Shown in pieces: positions 46,311-59,395 of a DNA stretch of 64,000 nt. Made by a program: the position numbers and the translations under genes. Numbering within the stretch: position 1 is the stretch's first letter; each line of letters opens with the position of its first letter. Under the pieces are notes generated by a model, which saw nothing but the letters and a program-made list of their open reading frames with translations, was not told the DNA's origin and made no database searches. The stretch is taken from NCBI RefSeq assembly GCF_028453695.1, contig NC_135778.1:40381985-40445984 (forward strand). Direction: 5' to 3'. This DNA is from Augochlora pura. Taxonomy: Eukaryota > Arthropoda > Insecta > Hymenoptera > Halictidae.

Positions 46311-46769
46311 GCTCCCACGCTCGCGGTCTCTGTTTGAGAGCGCATGTCTGACTCGGTCTGTTGGTCTACTACTGTCTCGCGGCTCTGACGCTTCCTACCC
46401 TCTCGCTGGCTAGGTGCACGCACGCTCCGGACGCACTCCTAAGTGTTTAGCGGGGATGGAAACACTTTGTTCGGGTGATAGATGGCGGACCACTGTGTAC
46501 AAGCTGATTCAAGCCCTATTGGCTAATTTTGATCGTTAAGAGCTTGGCAATTGGAGCTATTTTTCGTGGCAATGCCGTCAATGTGTCTTCGCCAATTATG
46601 AAGATTTTTACAATTTTTCGTGATTGAAACATTGTGATTGATATTCTATATCCACTCCTTTATTAAACTTTCAAATTAATACCTTTAAGTGTGAGCAAAA
46701 TTTTCGATAAAATCTCGTGAATTATTTCCGTCAGTCGGCATACCTTATTAACACTGAACCTGAGTTTTA

Positions 46770-46930
46770 ACTTTAAATTCGAACAATTTTAAAATTTCAA
46801 CAATTTTAAATTTGAACAATTTAAAATTTGAATAATTTTGAATTTGAACAATCTCGAATTTGAACAATTTGAACAATTTTAAATTTTAACAATTTTAACA
46901 ATTTTAACAATTTTTAAATTTTAACAATTC
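46770..46930. repeat. AT-rich tandem repeat AATTTTAAATTTGAACAATT
   Basis: Eight to ten short units of CAATTTTAAATTTGAA and TTTAACAATTTT type. Confidence 0.75.
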
Positions 46931-49900
46931 TGATCTTTATAAACAAATACTCTACGTACAGACACTAAGCTTTTATTTTACTGTATAAAATCGAGATGTT
47001 CCTCTGTTATAGTGCCAACAAGTTTATTGTGATCGTGTGTACAGTATAGGTTATATTTTCACCAAGCTTTTAGCGAAGAATATCTACGTGCTCGAATGAG
47101 ATATGAATTTCGATGGAACGGCCGAGTGCGTACATCTGATAAAACCTGATGGATTAGCATTATAATCGCACGCCAGCTAATGCATGAACGCGCATTATAT
47201 ACTTAATCACCTTAGATCTTGAACCGAACAGCTTGAATATTCATGAATTCTTTTTTTAGAACCGTAAAACGATATACAGAACACATTAACGAATATTTTT
47301 CTTGTATCATTGAAATTTCTACCGCAAAATAAAAATAATGAAAATAATAAACCCATATGGAAATGGTGTAAATTTTCTTGCATTTAAGAAAAATTATTAT
47401 TGCATTTAAACCTACGGCAAATATTGACTCGAGTATCAAGGATAAAATCGTTCTAAATTCACCTCTCCGTTTCTATTGTTCCTAGTAAAGTCGCTATATT
47501 TAATCCAGCGGCATCGAGTTCGAGGAAAATAGATCAAATTCGCCGTTTCCAAAGACCGTTTCGCGGAAGCCTGCATCAAGGAAAGATTTATTCTGACACG
47601 CCAACGTAACCGGAGAAATTCACGTGGGAAGCCGTTATTTTCAGTTTCCGGAATCGGTTGATACATTAATTACATTCGCTAATTAAATCGACTCTTTTTT
47701 TTTCGTAAAGAACGGCGGAGCTTATTCGATGAAGGGACAAGTACGCACTTGGAGGATACGCGTCCTGTATGCGTTCCGAGTAACATTTCAAAACCACTTA
47801 ACGTGCTACATGCGTGCATATAGCCTGCGTAAATTCATTTACGCACAACGTTACCGCCGTTACATCCTTTAACGAGCGCCGACCTACGTATTTGTTCTGC
47901 CTCGGAACTTTGAAAAACTGCACTTTTTAATTGTATTTTCGTGAACTAGATTTCTCCGAAAACGTGTCTCTAAGAGGAGTTATTTTTGTGTGTTAACGTA
48001 ATGAGATTATAAATATTTAAAGTTAGCGTATTTACCATTGTAAATTACTGATGGAGCTCATTATTAATAAATATGATATTTTTCAAATATTTTAGTGTGC
48101 CAGGGAGACTAAATTATCGATTTCAAAAATTGTCATTTTTTCCAAATAATAATATTATATATATTATATAATAAAATCACAAGGTATCTACATTCGAAAT
48201 CTACGATTACGTAGATCACTTTAAAACTAATTTAGCATTTCAAAATTGTATAACTTGAGCAACAAGTACAGTAATACTATTTATTCAAACACACACTATA
48301 TAATTTCTTTACCTTATACTTCTATATTATAATATCATTTTTGTTCTTTTTCTTTTCTTAATATACTATTTACAAGGTTACTCCGTACTACGTACATTAA
48401 CTCCATGTAACTCAAAAGTGTCTCACCAGTCCGTTAATAAAGAATAATAATAACAAAATGTCCCTCCGGTCAAGATAACCTTTTTGCGTGGACAACCGCG
48501 CTTCCCGTCGTCGTCTCTCGGATGCACGCCAGCCCCGTGCAACACGGGAGAAAAGCTAAAGCGCGACGCGAAGTGGGGAAACGGTAATACGATGGGGAGA
48601 GCAAAAAAAAATTACCTCAAAGGAAAGACGAAAGGATTTCGGTTGCCGAGCTGTGGGGCTTTTGTGAGCCGGAACGACGAACGTCCACACGGTCAAAAAG
48701 AGGCTAATGTCGCTTTAAAATGGAACTCAAAGGCAGTAATGACGCTTCAGTCTTTCAGACGATATTGTAATTATGCGTCCTCCCGGCGAAACGAGACCCG
48801 GTGCACGCGCGAACTCGCGGCGAAGAGTACGCGGCGTTAACTTTCCGTTAAGAGGACGCGTTCTAACGACTTCTGCGAAATTAGGAGCGCATGCGTACAA
48901 TTAACATCTCGTACGCCGAGACATTTTTTACTATGAGCTGGTAAACAGGAGTTCAATTTCCAGCTGATTAAATTTCGTTGTTTTCCTTTATTCGTTTCGC
49001 GTGGAGATTGTTTAATAAGGGTACAGGCTCGGCGGTAAACGCAGGATCTGACAAGGTGAAATTCAATTACCAGGCTGTGATCGTTCAATCTTCTTCTGTT
49101 CTTGTTGAGGGCGATTTACGTGGAGCTGGCGCACAGAAGGTTACGATTACGAAATAATGCAAACTTTATTGAGATTAGTGAAAAGGTGGTTGATACAGAC
49201 ACGTGTTGTTGTCTCTCGTGGTGAATAGACAATAGAGTGTGTGGCAAGCGGTGTCGTTGCGCATGCTTGCAGGAGAACAAGACGCGGAGTGGCGCTGCGG
49301 ATATCGGGACAATCAGGAAGCGCATCAGGCCGCGCAAAAATACGAATAGGGCCCGTTCCAATAGTGCTAGGTACATTTTAAGATAGCGCGATTAACGATT
49401 ATCAATATTATGATTAACAAATGTTCATGAGATTCGTGATAAACTCGATTGGTGGTTGCTATTTTTAATCGCGCAATTATTAATTTTTTTACTGGAATAT
49501 GCCATTTTTTACTTAACAAAATGTCTCTATTTCACTTTGGCCACAGCCAAATTAAAAATCATACTAGTCATACAAATATCACTAAAAACTGTTTCCTCCA
49601 AAAATCCTTTTTCAAGGATTTCACAAACAAAATTCAATCTCTAAAATATCCATGTTTGATTTAAAAACAATTCTAAAATCACACTCTATAATAGTACGCT
49701 ACCTTAAGTTCTGGTAAACATTTTACAGTGTCGTCATCCACTCGGTATTTCAGCTTGGAAAAATACATCCAGTATTCCACACAATGGCGAACGTATGTCC
49801 GAAAAAATCGATGTGTAACAGTTCTCTGATTTCGTTTGAAAAAACACTAAAGTCAGAGTCTGGGTCAGAGTGTGCACTCCGCCTTCTCACCCCCCTCCAT

Positions 49901-50559
49901 TTTGGTTGACGTTTCGGTAACACTCTCGCCTTTCGTTCGGCCGTTTGATTTTACTTTTTGTCGAAATAGAACGATAGGTTTGCTCTCGACGAAAATAGAG
50001 TCCGGTAATACGAAATCGTCGCGTGGCACCACGTGATTTCATACGGGGCGAGGTTAGCCGCGCGCCCAGTCCTTGTGGTTCCTTTGTCGCGGATCGCCCG
50101 CTGTCCGGCTGACCAGTTCGCCAGCTATGCTACTGGCGGCCGCGCGCGGCCTTTTGCATTCGGCCGGGGAGATGCACAGATTGCGCGGAAGAGGTGGGCG
50201 GGGTACACAATACAAATATCGTGAATAGCCCCCGCGAACCCAATGCCGGTGTTATACCGGGTGGACTAGTCCGCTGGCTGTGTTGCGACCGTCGAACACC
50301 GGTAATTGTCCGACAAACAATCGCTCTCAGAAAGTACCCGCGTTAAACTGCTTCTTCCGATTCACCCCGTTTCAACGTCGCCGAGCTAAATCAATTTGAA
50401 GCGATATTGCTTTTGATTAAAACTGCTGGATTCAAGCTGAAACGACGTCGCGGATTTTCAATTATTAATTCTGAAGAAATTAACCGTTCTAGAATTTTCA
50501 TAGTTAACCTACTGATTTATTGTTAACCTAGTTAATAAGTAGTAAATCTAGTTAATCTA

Positions 50560-50856
50560 GTAGTAGTGTTAATTAGCATTTATTTGTTCTTAATATTTTC
50601 TTTAATTAAACCTAGACAGTTCCTATTTCTTGCATTGCCTTTATTTAGGTTATTTTCTATACTTTGTTAACAGAAGAATTAAATTTGGTTTCGATTTTAA
50701 ATAAATTAATAATATTCGTATTTAGTAGATTAATAGGGCCAGACAATTTTTGTTTCTTTTGTTATCTTTACGCACTTTCGTTTTTAAACTTTAATAACAG
50801 AAGTGCATGAAATCTGTATCACAAGTCTGACTAGTTATTATAGTGCAAAGGGTTAA
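50560..50856. mobile_element. piggyBac-like MITE, reverse orientation, eroded left end
   Basis: The right end TAGTTATTATAGTGCAAAGG then GTTAA (TTAA 50853-50856) is the complement of the left end of the 34653 element. Interior words such as TTTATTTGTTCTTAATATTT are the reverse complement of that element's AAATATTAAAGACAAATAA. The left terminus near 50560-50575 is degraded. Confidence 0.68.
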
Positions 50857-52534
50857 TTACCAGGAATTCATTTGAACTACTATTACTACTATCAACCAAA
50901 GTTATCAATTTTATGTTCAATCACAGTCGAAGTTCTAATCCTTCATTTTCCAAACGAGAGAATATAATTCCATTTTCTCGTAAATCACCAAGTCGGAACC
51001 GTTTAGAATTTCCCTGAAAGCATTCTTACAATTTTATCGTCGCAGCGAGCTCGCCGCTACCAAAATCAGCTGCATCCGTGCATTATTAAATCAGAGTCGT
51101 CAGCCTGCGAGAATCTTCATGCAAATTTATGCAAACGCTGACTCTTTTTTTTATGGTAGAGAGAAACTTTCTCTTAGATGAAAAACTGGAGAAGCGAGAG
51201 AAAAATACTGTTACCATTGTTTAATACGCTCGGGAAAGAACATCTTGTTGTATTCTATGTCACTGCAATCATCTACATTTCTAAACCATAAACGAGGCAA
51301 TTAGAGAGCTTGTCTTGGCCCAAGTTTCGAGCTAAATGGCACGAGAAGAGGTTAAGTTGACATAGAGTATCACGAACCTCCCTATCATATTAGAATCGAA
51401 TTACAAAATTTCCAAATTATTGAATTTTATAAAAATGGAATTACATGTAAGATAATAAAAAGTTTATTGCAAAATTTTACAAGCGTCCCTTGTGAGGATA
51501 CGAATACTTATGGGACTGACTGTATATCGCGCTATGTGAACAGATATTCGCAGCCTGCTAGTTACCCTTTCGCCGCCTTCAAAATCGACAGGATTTATGA
51601 AAGCGTAAAAATATAGACGATTAAACGTCGAAGATATGCAACATCCTCCTTGAATGGATGATGATCTAGCACGGTGGGATCGCCTATTTCAAAAGTTGCA
51701 GCTGATCTATTCATCCCCGCTGATCTCGCGGCCCGATAACAGGGCCACACTCTATACAAGGCGATCGAGCACCGAACGGCTCGCGGAAGATCGATTCGTG
51801 GGACGATTACAGGAATCCCCTGGACCAGGCTCTCTCTCTCTCTCCTCTCTGATCGATGTATTTCTGGAGAATGTATGAACGAACGCTCGATAGGAAATTC
51901 CTTGGGTTCTACCTTGGCCGGTTTCGTCTTTTTTCTCTCGTTCGTAGCCTCGACACGTTCTCCCACGGCGATGCCGAGGCGCGATACCCGTGCAGGATGA
52001 ATACCGGGGGAAAAAATTGGTAAATATGAATCCTCCGGGGTTCGGAGGGTGTGCGTCCTTCGGGGACTCGATCGCGCGAGCGGCTTTCTCCTTTTTCTCT
52101 CCGCGCGATTTCTGTATACTATCGCGGAACGAATCTTCACGCAGAAACGATACGCGACGTACACTGGATAAAATACTGGCGAACAGTGTACATTGTGTGT
52201 TTTCTGTTTTAGTATAGCAGGTGGTATCGATTTCTCAAACTGTTAGACCGCGGTGTCGACTTTTCAATTTTATTTAGTTGCTTTTCATTAGAAGTATTGT
52301 TAAGACGATGAATCTCGAATTTCATAATTTCCAATTATTTCGATTATGAAAATTATCATATTATGAAGGTTATAATTTATCGTGATGAAATAGCAGCACT
52401 TTGTGTTACAATGAGTGTACTCGTCAAAAATAGGTTATCTGTTTAAGTCACGAAACTTCAAGTATTATTGATAAAGTAAATTAATAAAATTAAAATATAT
52501 CTACGATATCTTCAAGAAAAATTAGACTTTCATC

Positions 52535-52575
52535 GAATCATGTTCCCCGTGGCTTACATTAAATGCCCGATAATT
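52535..52575. repeat. Short dispersed repeat (copy 4, diverged)
   Basis: ATCATGTTCCCCGTGGCTTA followed by CATTAAATGCCCGATAA resembles the TGTTCCCCCGGGCTCATAT / ATGCCC motif of copies 1-3. Confidence 0.45.
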
Positions 52576-55500
52576 TTATTTATAAAAATAAATATTATAT
52601 TGGCAAAGAAATAATTAAATAAATAAATAATCGGAATTGTTATCCTAATATTTCCAGCTACTTGGCGGCAAATTCCTTTCCACGTATACGTAATCTATTC
52701 TATTCAACGAAATCTACGAATCGTAGGAGATCGAGTTCCTAAACATTTTCTCCTTGATATTCCTGCCAGTACGACAGCGGACACCCGATACCGTGACGCT
52801 CCGATCCAAGACGCAGATCGAAGTCGACTGAACGGTTGCTCTTCCGTGTAACGTGTATATCTGCGTACGGAAATCGAGCGCCAGGGGCATGATAGGGAAA
52901 CGATAGGGGTGGAGGAGGAGGAGCGCGGCGAGGGGTCGCGGAGAGGTGGTTCTATGCCGTAGCAACAGGCGCGATCAACTGACAGACCAATTTCATGTTG
53001 GCACTGCACTGATACGGGTGTCACATGTCAAGCGTGACGACCAAGTTTTGCCTGCCTCTATAAGATTATTATCGATTTTGTTAGAATTTAAAAATGTCAT
53101 TGTTTAACATTTATAGTACTATTTGATAGATCGAGGTTCGTAGATAATGCTATGAATTTTCAAATATTAATTTGCTATACATTTTTTATTATATTATTTC
53201 CACTACTGTGTCAATAAAGGCTGAAAATTGAGCGGTGTTCCCTAATAGGTACTCTTACCTTGTCGCAGACCGTCGGCGTTCATCGCGTGGGCTCACGGTA
53301 GCTCGCAGCCGGCGTTCAATGTCAAATACTCTTTGGTTTTCACCGAGGAGATCGCAGCGACGAAATGGAAGGCACCGCGAGAGACCTAGATTCCGCTCGG
53401 TCCCCGAATCCTTCGAATTTTTCCAGCGAGTTCGATGCTACGGAATTCCGCCGCGACTTCGCACTTCCAGCCTGGAAAGAACGGCTTTTGTCGGGGGGCG
53501 ACGAATCAATTATGGCGGACAGTTTTAGCGAATCGAAGGGCCGGAACAAGTTTGAGGGATGCCAAAATTGCCCGCGGAGTTGCCGCGTCTCTGCCAGCGG
53601 AATTCCTTTTCGGAAATATGCGCGCCACGGTTGAAGAGCATTTTTTGGTGTTTGTATTGGACGCCGGATGGAAAAGTAATTAAATTGTCTGGTCAATGTT
53701 GTAGCCGTGACATCATTCGACACATATTGGAACCTCGAAGTTTGACCATAGTTTGGAATCTGTTTTATTTTAGCTGTAAGGAATAAAACATAACCTATAT
53801 CAAGCTAATATAATTCTTATAACTCTTGGTCTCAAAATAATATATCGATCTAAATATTTATCATTATTTATATAAACTACTGAATAAATTATAATAAAAG
53901 AAGAAATAAATATGGCTACTTACATATATATACATAATTCCCAAATAATCAACATAAATTAAATAACTAGTCTTCATTGCACTAAATTCAATAATAACCT
54001 ATTCAAAAATTGAAACCAATGCTATTATTACTAACAACAATTAATATAATTAATTTGAAGCAATCCACGTGGCACAGCATCGCGCAAATCGATAATATTG
54101 CGCAATCTTCCGCGGAACAATGACTTGTCTCCAAAGAGACGTTTACGTAGTTCCAGATGTCCTCGCGCTGTGCAGAGTTTAAGAGCGCGTTGCGCAAATC
54201 GCGTAAAAATATAGGTTAGAACGAGACACGCAGGTCATTGCCAGGAAACCTCTCGATGAAGGATTGGCTCATCGGCGTAACGCTAAATATAGTCGTCAGT
54301 TAAATGCACCACGATAAACCAATCACGCAGTATGCCGTGTGAATACGTCACGCAGATTGGTTTCGCCGCGGTGTTCCTGAGCAACAGACAAATTTAATGG
54401 GATCTGTCTCTGCATTGATGGCCGATGGATCGCTGGCAAATCCTAGGTAACATAATGCACGTTTGCCTAACCTAAGCATCTAAATTAATACAATAATGTT
54501 TGAGATCTAGTAGAATATCAGCTGTCTTGAAATATTCTCAAGAAATTATGTCCTTGCATCCATCCACCATATTATAATAAATATATTGTTCTTAACAGTG
54601 CCCATTCATTTAGTTATTTCCGTGAAACCACAACAGGTTATTGGTCCAGAGCTGTAAATTCAATGCTGTAAATTCATTGAAAACTAAATGGTATAATTGC
54701 CTAATTTTGTATATGATTTCAGCACGGGGTTCGAGCTGTTCACTTTGTAATACTTGCACCAGAAAAACGGAAACAGCTGTGAACGTTGCGCCGCCACCTA
54801 CGAGTCCGTGATTATTATAATCGGTTCTCATTCCAACCTCGGCCAATCAGAAACACGCCGACGATCGGGAGAGAAATACAATTACGCGGGATCAAGCGAT
54901 CCTAAATATCGAGCCTCCCGACAATGAAACTATTACCACCCGGCGAACAGTGAAACCCACGCTTTAATCAGGGATTATTTTGAAAACGTCGAATTAATTT
55001 AGCGGAGCGTAACAATTAACTATGCGAGAGCACGATATCCTGTCAAATTTTTAATTGCATCGCTAATTCACGTTCCTCGGCGGTAAATCGTTCCGTGCGA
55101 TATTCAAATGAATTAATTTCAGAGATTGTCTTGTATCCTTTCGCCGTCGAAATGCGACGGAACGCCAATAAATTTTGTATTTTAATAATTACGCGTTGCT
55201 GACAAAAATAAGTAGATTGAATGGGAAATCAGCGAGGCGAGATGAATAAATTAAAAACGACTCGAATATATACGTTTCAAATTATTAACCATTGAAAGAT
55301 TTTTCAAGTCGAATAAAATTTTATTCTCCTGTCATAAATATTTAATCATGCAAGAAATAATAAGCACATAATTAATATAAATTTTCTTCATTCTTTAAGA
55401 AATTATTTTTGTAATTATTAATTATAATTGTAAATGTGAAGGAAATAATTCAGTAAGCAGTAAAAGGTTACGGAGACGTTTTTAAAAGTATTAAGTATAT

Positions 55501-56274
55501 CTTCCTTAGAAAACTGGATTACGCGTCAAAGGCTTAAATAATGGGGGCAAGAACAATGTCCTGACGTCGTCTATTGTCCACAAAGGAGCAAGCATTTTCA
55601 TTGAGTCGACTTTCATTCGTTGAGTTGCCGTTTTGTCCAGAGACGGATAACAATAACTTAACTGGGTTTTGTAATTTCTTTTTATTTTCTGTTATATGCA
55701 ATAAAATGTTCAAACCTTAATGAAACATTATACCATTTGAAAGCTGTATGAATCTCTTATGTTTTAGTGTATTTAATTTTTATATTAATGTTCTATAGAT
55801 AAATGTATCGCCGTTAAAAATAGAGCACCTGGTGCTGTACCAACCCTTTTTTCGATTCCTATAATTAAAATCTCGAGATTCGTTTTCCCGTCACGAAATC
55901 GACTCGGTGTTCGACGCCTCGAGCACCGCTGTGTCCTGGCTGTGATCGAAATTCGTAGCCCAGGATTCTTTCGAGTCCTTGGCATCGATCATCGGCTGTG
56001 TTTTGCGGCCGGAAGTTCATAAAGCCGGAATTTCCTCGGCGTCGCCCCTCTACCAGTCGCCGGGCTTTATCGAGTGAGAAGAAGTCATCGGTTTTACGAG
56101 GTTTAGCGAGTTAGAGCGATGTCCCGGCTCCTTATCTGAAATATCGAGATTCTTCTGGCTGGTAAGCGAAGGCTGGCAGCGACCTCGCCCGTCTAAAATA
56201 AAGCCGTGACCCTCTTAGACCTGCCGTTGCGCTTATATACCCTTTTTTTTCCTTTCTCTTCTCCCTTCAGCAAC

Positions 56275-56291
56275 GGTGACACTGTGTCACC
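56275..56291. repeat. 17-bp perfect palindrome
   Basis: GGTGACACTGTGTCACC: two 8-base arms around a central T. The inverted GGTGACAC halves resemble a dimeric binding site, but no partner or gene start is evident. Confidence 0.55.
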
Positions 56292-56399
56292 AACACCGTC
56301 CGACGACGTTGCAATTTATCCCAGTCTTTGCAGGATTACGGAGACTCGAGGATCCTAGAAAAAGTGAAGGAATCAGAGGGAGGCTGGACAGGTCCTGGA

Positions 56400-56890
56400 G
56401 GGGAGGATTCTGCTGTCAATTAACCAATTATTAAGCACAAACAACTTAAAAATTAAAGATAGAAGTCCAAACAATAAGAAAGAATTATAGGTTAGATACT
56501 TCGACTACGTTAGTAAAACAAAAGAAAGTGTAAAGTCCATCTATCGACAAAATCCGCAATCACTTAGTTGCCAACCCAATATGCTGGCGGAAGTTCACTT
56601 TTTGGTCGTCGATTGTTCGATGGTTAAGCGCAGCGAAAATTTACGATGGTCTCGAGTCGATCATAGAATTTAGGCGAGACCGTACCTGGAGGAGAATTCC
56701 ACCGTCAATTAACCAATTATTAAGCGTAACGACTCGACGCAAAGTACCAAACAACGAAAAAATAATTCCATGCTCGCGGAAGTTCACTTTTTAATCGTCG
56801 ATTTGTTTTGTTCAATGGTTAATCGCAGTGAAAATTAACGATCATCCTGTAATGATCCCGAGTTGATCGCAGACTTCCGCGAGCGCCGCG
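56400..56890. repeat. Diverged tandem duplication, ~289-bp offset
   Basis: TCAATTAACCAATTATTAAG occurs at 56416 and 56705, preceded in both by CCTGGAGG(G)AGAATTC-like sequence and followed by GCGGAAGTTCACTTTTT at about 56585 and 56774. The second unit has an internal deletion. Confidence 0.7.
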
Positions 56891-57880
56891 CTAACCTCGA
56901 AATTCTTTCAACAAAAGACACATTCTCGCGTTGCCGGTCGGCGGACAAACTTTCCGCGAACAATGTTCCTAATTTCAAGGGAAACGCAACGTCGGGCTTG
57001 TCATTTCCAAACTTTCGCGTCCTCTCTTTCAATTAACGGGCAGAATTTTGATAGGTCGGAACCTTGTGCGGAAACGCTTTAAATAGTGCAGCAAGTTTCA
57101 AAGAAAAATTTCAATCGAACGGCACGGACGTCGGGCACAGGTACGTGAATAATTAACTGTCAGCTTTAATGGCGACGAGATTACCATGTTTACTACTACC
57201 GGATGTCTTTTGATAGACCTTTTAATCAATGTTCCGCGTTTACAAGACGTCCGACGACTTCGAATAGTAATTTTAAAAGCGATTCAGTCGTGGTGCTCAA
57301 GGTAGCTCGTTGATTTATCGATCAAATTGTTATTAAATTGTTGTACATGCTGTGACTAGATTTAAAGTATTTAGATATTTTATTAAACTCTTGACTGATA
57401 CGACGGGGTCACTTGGACAGTGTATTTTTATTTAATTTTTCATGGGTTATTTAATTTTCCTTACATTAGCTGAGAATAAAATATTAATAGAACGTTTATC
57501 TAATTAGTTTATTTGTTTACACCTTTCTTTATCATGACTCTAGTATACCATACATTTTTGCAAAAATCGTTATACTAATTAAGGATTAAATAATCAGAGT
57601 AGAGGAGATCGCGTTACCTAGTAAATTATCTTTTACTTTTATAGGCAAGAGAACACTGTACAGAAAGTGTTGGAAAATAAGGAAAAAGATATTCTTCGGT
57701 AGTTTTGAAAGAATTCCAAGGGTCGTCTAAGAAATGACACTTCAGACCATAATGCCACCTCGGCGGGTTAAGTATGAGAATATTATGACAAACGCGTGCG
57801 AAGGGCAAGATATTCCCGGCAGCGGCGAGTACATTTTTCTCGGGTTCCCAAGCCGTTTTCCTTCTCGCCGGAGCGCTTAC

Positions 57881-58023
57881 ATTTAAACATGCAATCAGGA
57901 TCACAAGACGGCGTCGGCGGCAAGGCCACACATTCATGCGGTTCGTAAAAGCGTGCCGGGCATTCTTCTTCTTGCACGCTCGTTACGAAAATGTTACCAT
58001 TTACTTGCCGGCAGGTTCTTAAT
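57881..58023 (-). CDS. Candidate internal exon of a cysteine-rich extracellular protein
   Basis: On the - strand an acceptor with a pyrimidine-rich tract (TTTTCATACTCCCGTAG|ATT) and a donor AAAT|GTAAGC bound 143 bases: one base completing a codon, 47 codons, and one base left over. The peptide contains LRTCRQVNGNIFVTSV, then EECPARFYEPHECV and PPTPSCDPDCMFK, with six cysteines counting the split codon as probable Cys. Spacing R-x-C ... CP ... C ... C-x3-C loosely recalls the end of a thrombospondin type-1 repeat, but the WxxC start would have to be in the preceding exon. I could not find phase-compatible neighbouring exons here, so the family is not assigned. It could also be a chance open frame. 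Confidence 0.38.
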
Positions 58024-58453
58024 CTACGGGAGTATGAAAATAAAAATTCCGCTACGAGCTCCCGGCGTGCTGGTGCCGCCGCTGGGCGAAATCAATTTCT
58101 GAGATGGGACTCCGCCCGAACGAGAAGTCGCGTCTCCGTCTGACCTTTGCCGGACTACGCTACTTGACTTCGAAAGTAATTGAAGTTTGGAGAGAGAGAG
58201 GCGGAGAGAAGGCCGAGCAATAATGCCTTCGTTCGCGCGCGGCTCGCAACAGAAATGTAAACGACAAGGAATTACAATATTTTAATGAGCAGCTCTCGGA
58301 GCCAGCGCTGAAAAACAAATATTTCGTTAAACTGTTGTCCTCTCTTGGGATTTAACTTCTTTCGGGATTAATATTTGAGATAATGTTTCTACTCTCGATT
58401 ACGCTATTTGAAAAATAAGTTCTTCGATGGATTTTTGACAGTCAACTTACATT

Positions 58454-58520
58454 ATTAACACTTTATCGACCTATAAATTGGCTTTTCCCAATTATATATA
58501 GTAACCCTTAATTTCTTTCA
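58454..58520. mobile_element. One-ended fragment of the CACTTTACCGA MITE subfamily
   Basis: TTAACACTTTATCGACCTAT then AAATTGGC resembles the left end (CACTTTACCGATCTG) and the right inner part (CGATTTATAGGC) of the element at 60693-60922. Confidence 0.45.
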
Positions 58521-59208
58521 CATAATTTTTAAAACAGCAACAATAGGTATCTGGCGAAGGCAGTATAGTGTCTTACTGCATCTATTACACGGAGTAGGCG
58601 TCAGAGTGTGTGCCAGGAAGGAACAATAAAATCCAACGCATGCGACAGTGCGCGCGGACATCCGCGGACGTTTGAAAATTCATTTAACTGCGATACAAAT
58701 GGATTTTCGTACGATGTTACGATCCGGCGCCATTTTATCTCGCTGTCAATGGGCGATAACGCGCACGGCGGCAGCTGGGGCCATCAAACGGTGATAGAAG
58801 TTCGGAGACAAATACCGTCCGGGCCACGATCCCGCGCTCTCGTGGAAAACGGATGTCTGCGGCAAATTTCGTGTCATAAACGTCCGGCGCACGGCAGGGA
58901 CTCTCAATCTCTGTAGAAGAGAAGCACAGAGTTTCCTCTTCTTCGTATATATTAATTTCTGATGCGTCCGCCTTTCTTTCAATCGCTTTTCGATCAGGGA
59001 ACATGTCAAGTCGCGACGAGATTACGAAAAAGACGCGCGACACCAATGTGAATTATTATCGTGACGATTCCTGGTTTTCGCGCGGTCCCCTTCGAAGTTT
59101 TTCGGAAGGATGAAGCTTTTGTTGCTCTAGATTTAGTCGGTCTGTTTTGTGTTTGGGAAAAGACAAATTTTTCTGCAACTGTGATTTTAATATCGCGTCA
59201 GTTTTATC

Positions 59209-59395
59209 TGAGATAACCAGATTTTAGAGGAGCGCAGAAATGCTTTAGAATCTCTGAAATAACCAGATTTCAGAGGAGTGAAAAAATGATTTAAAATATT
59301 TGAAATAACCAGGTTCCAAAGGAGCGCAGAAATGATTTAGAATCCGTGAAATAACCAGATATCAGTGGAACGTGGAAATAATTTAGAATCTTTTA
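59209..59395. repeat. 47-bp tandem repeat, four units
   Basis: Units contain GAAATAACCAGATTTCAGAG then GAGCGCAGAAATGATTTAGA; they start near 59211, 59258, 59305 and 59350. Confidence 0.8.

Larger units (their letters stand above)
44007..50559. other. Upstream flank of R7BP, no supported gene
   Basis: A GC-rich stretch continues to about 44350 and again at 45380-46450, plausibly promoter and 5' untranslated exons of R7BP, but no splice structure could be established. Long overlapping frames around 45887-46423 on both strands pass through a TC microsatellite and are not credited. An AT-rich TTTGAACAATTTTAAA repeat lies at 46770-46930. Nothing else was recognised. Confidence 0.4.
50857..57880. 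other. Non-coding DNA, no supported gene
   Basis: Open frames at 51595-52164 (-) and 53235-53723 (both strands) lie in GC-rich DNA, lack recognisable motifs and convincing splice sites, and overlap frames on the other strand. A copy of the short dispersed repeat is at 52535-52575, a 17-bp palindrome at 56275-56291 and a diverged direct duplication at 56400-56890. Confidence 0.4.

Noticed and set aside
45887..46423. Opposed long frames (174-178 codons) upstream of R7BP
   Set aside because: Both depend on reading a TC/GA microsatellite, which is open in several frames by composition.
51595..52164. 189-codon open frame on the - strand
   Set aside because: Basic, low-complexity composition, no motif, no convincing splice sites; overlaps + strand frames.
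52714..52965. A - strand frame containing STSICVLDRSVTVSGVRC, considered as a partner exon for 57881-58023
   Set aside because: No phase-compatible splice site joins it to that exon, and the cysteine spacing does not complete a known domain.
53365..53634. Possible 89-codon gene on the + strand with a fair start context
   Set aside because: No family resemblance, and frames are open on both strands through the same GC-rich block.
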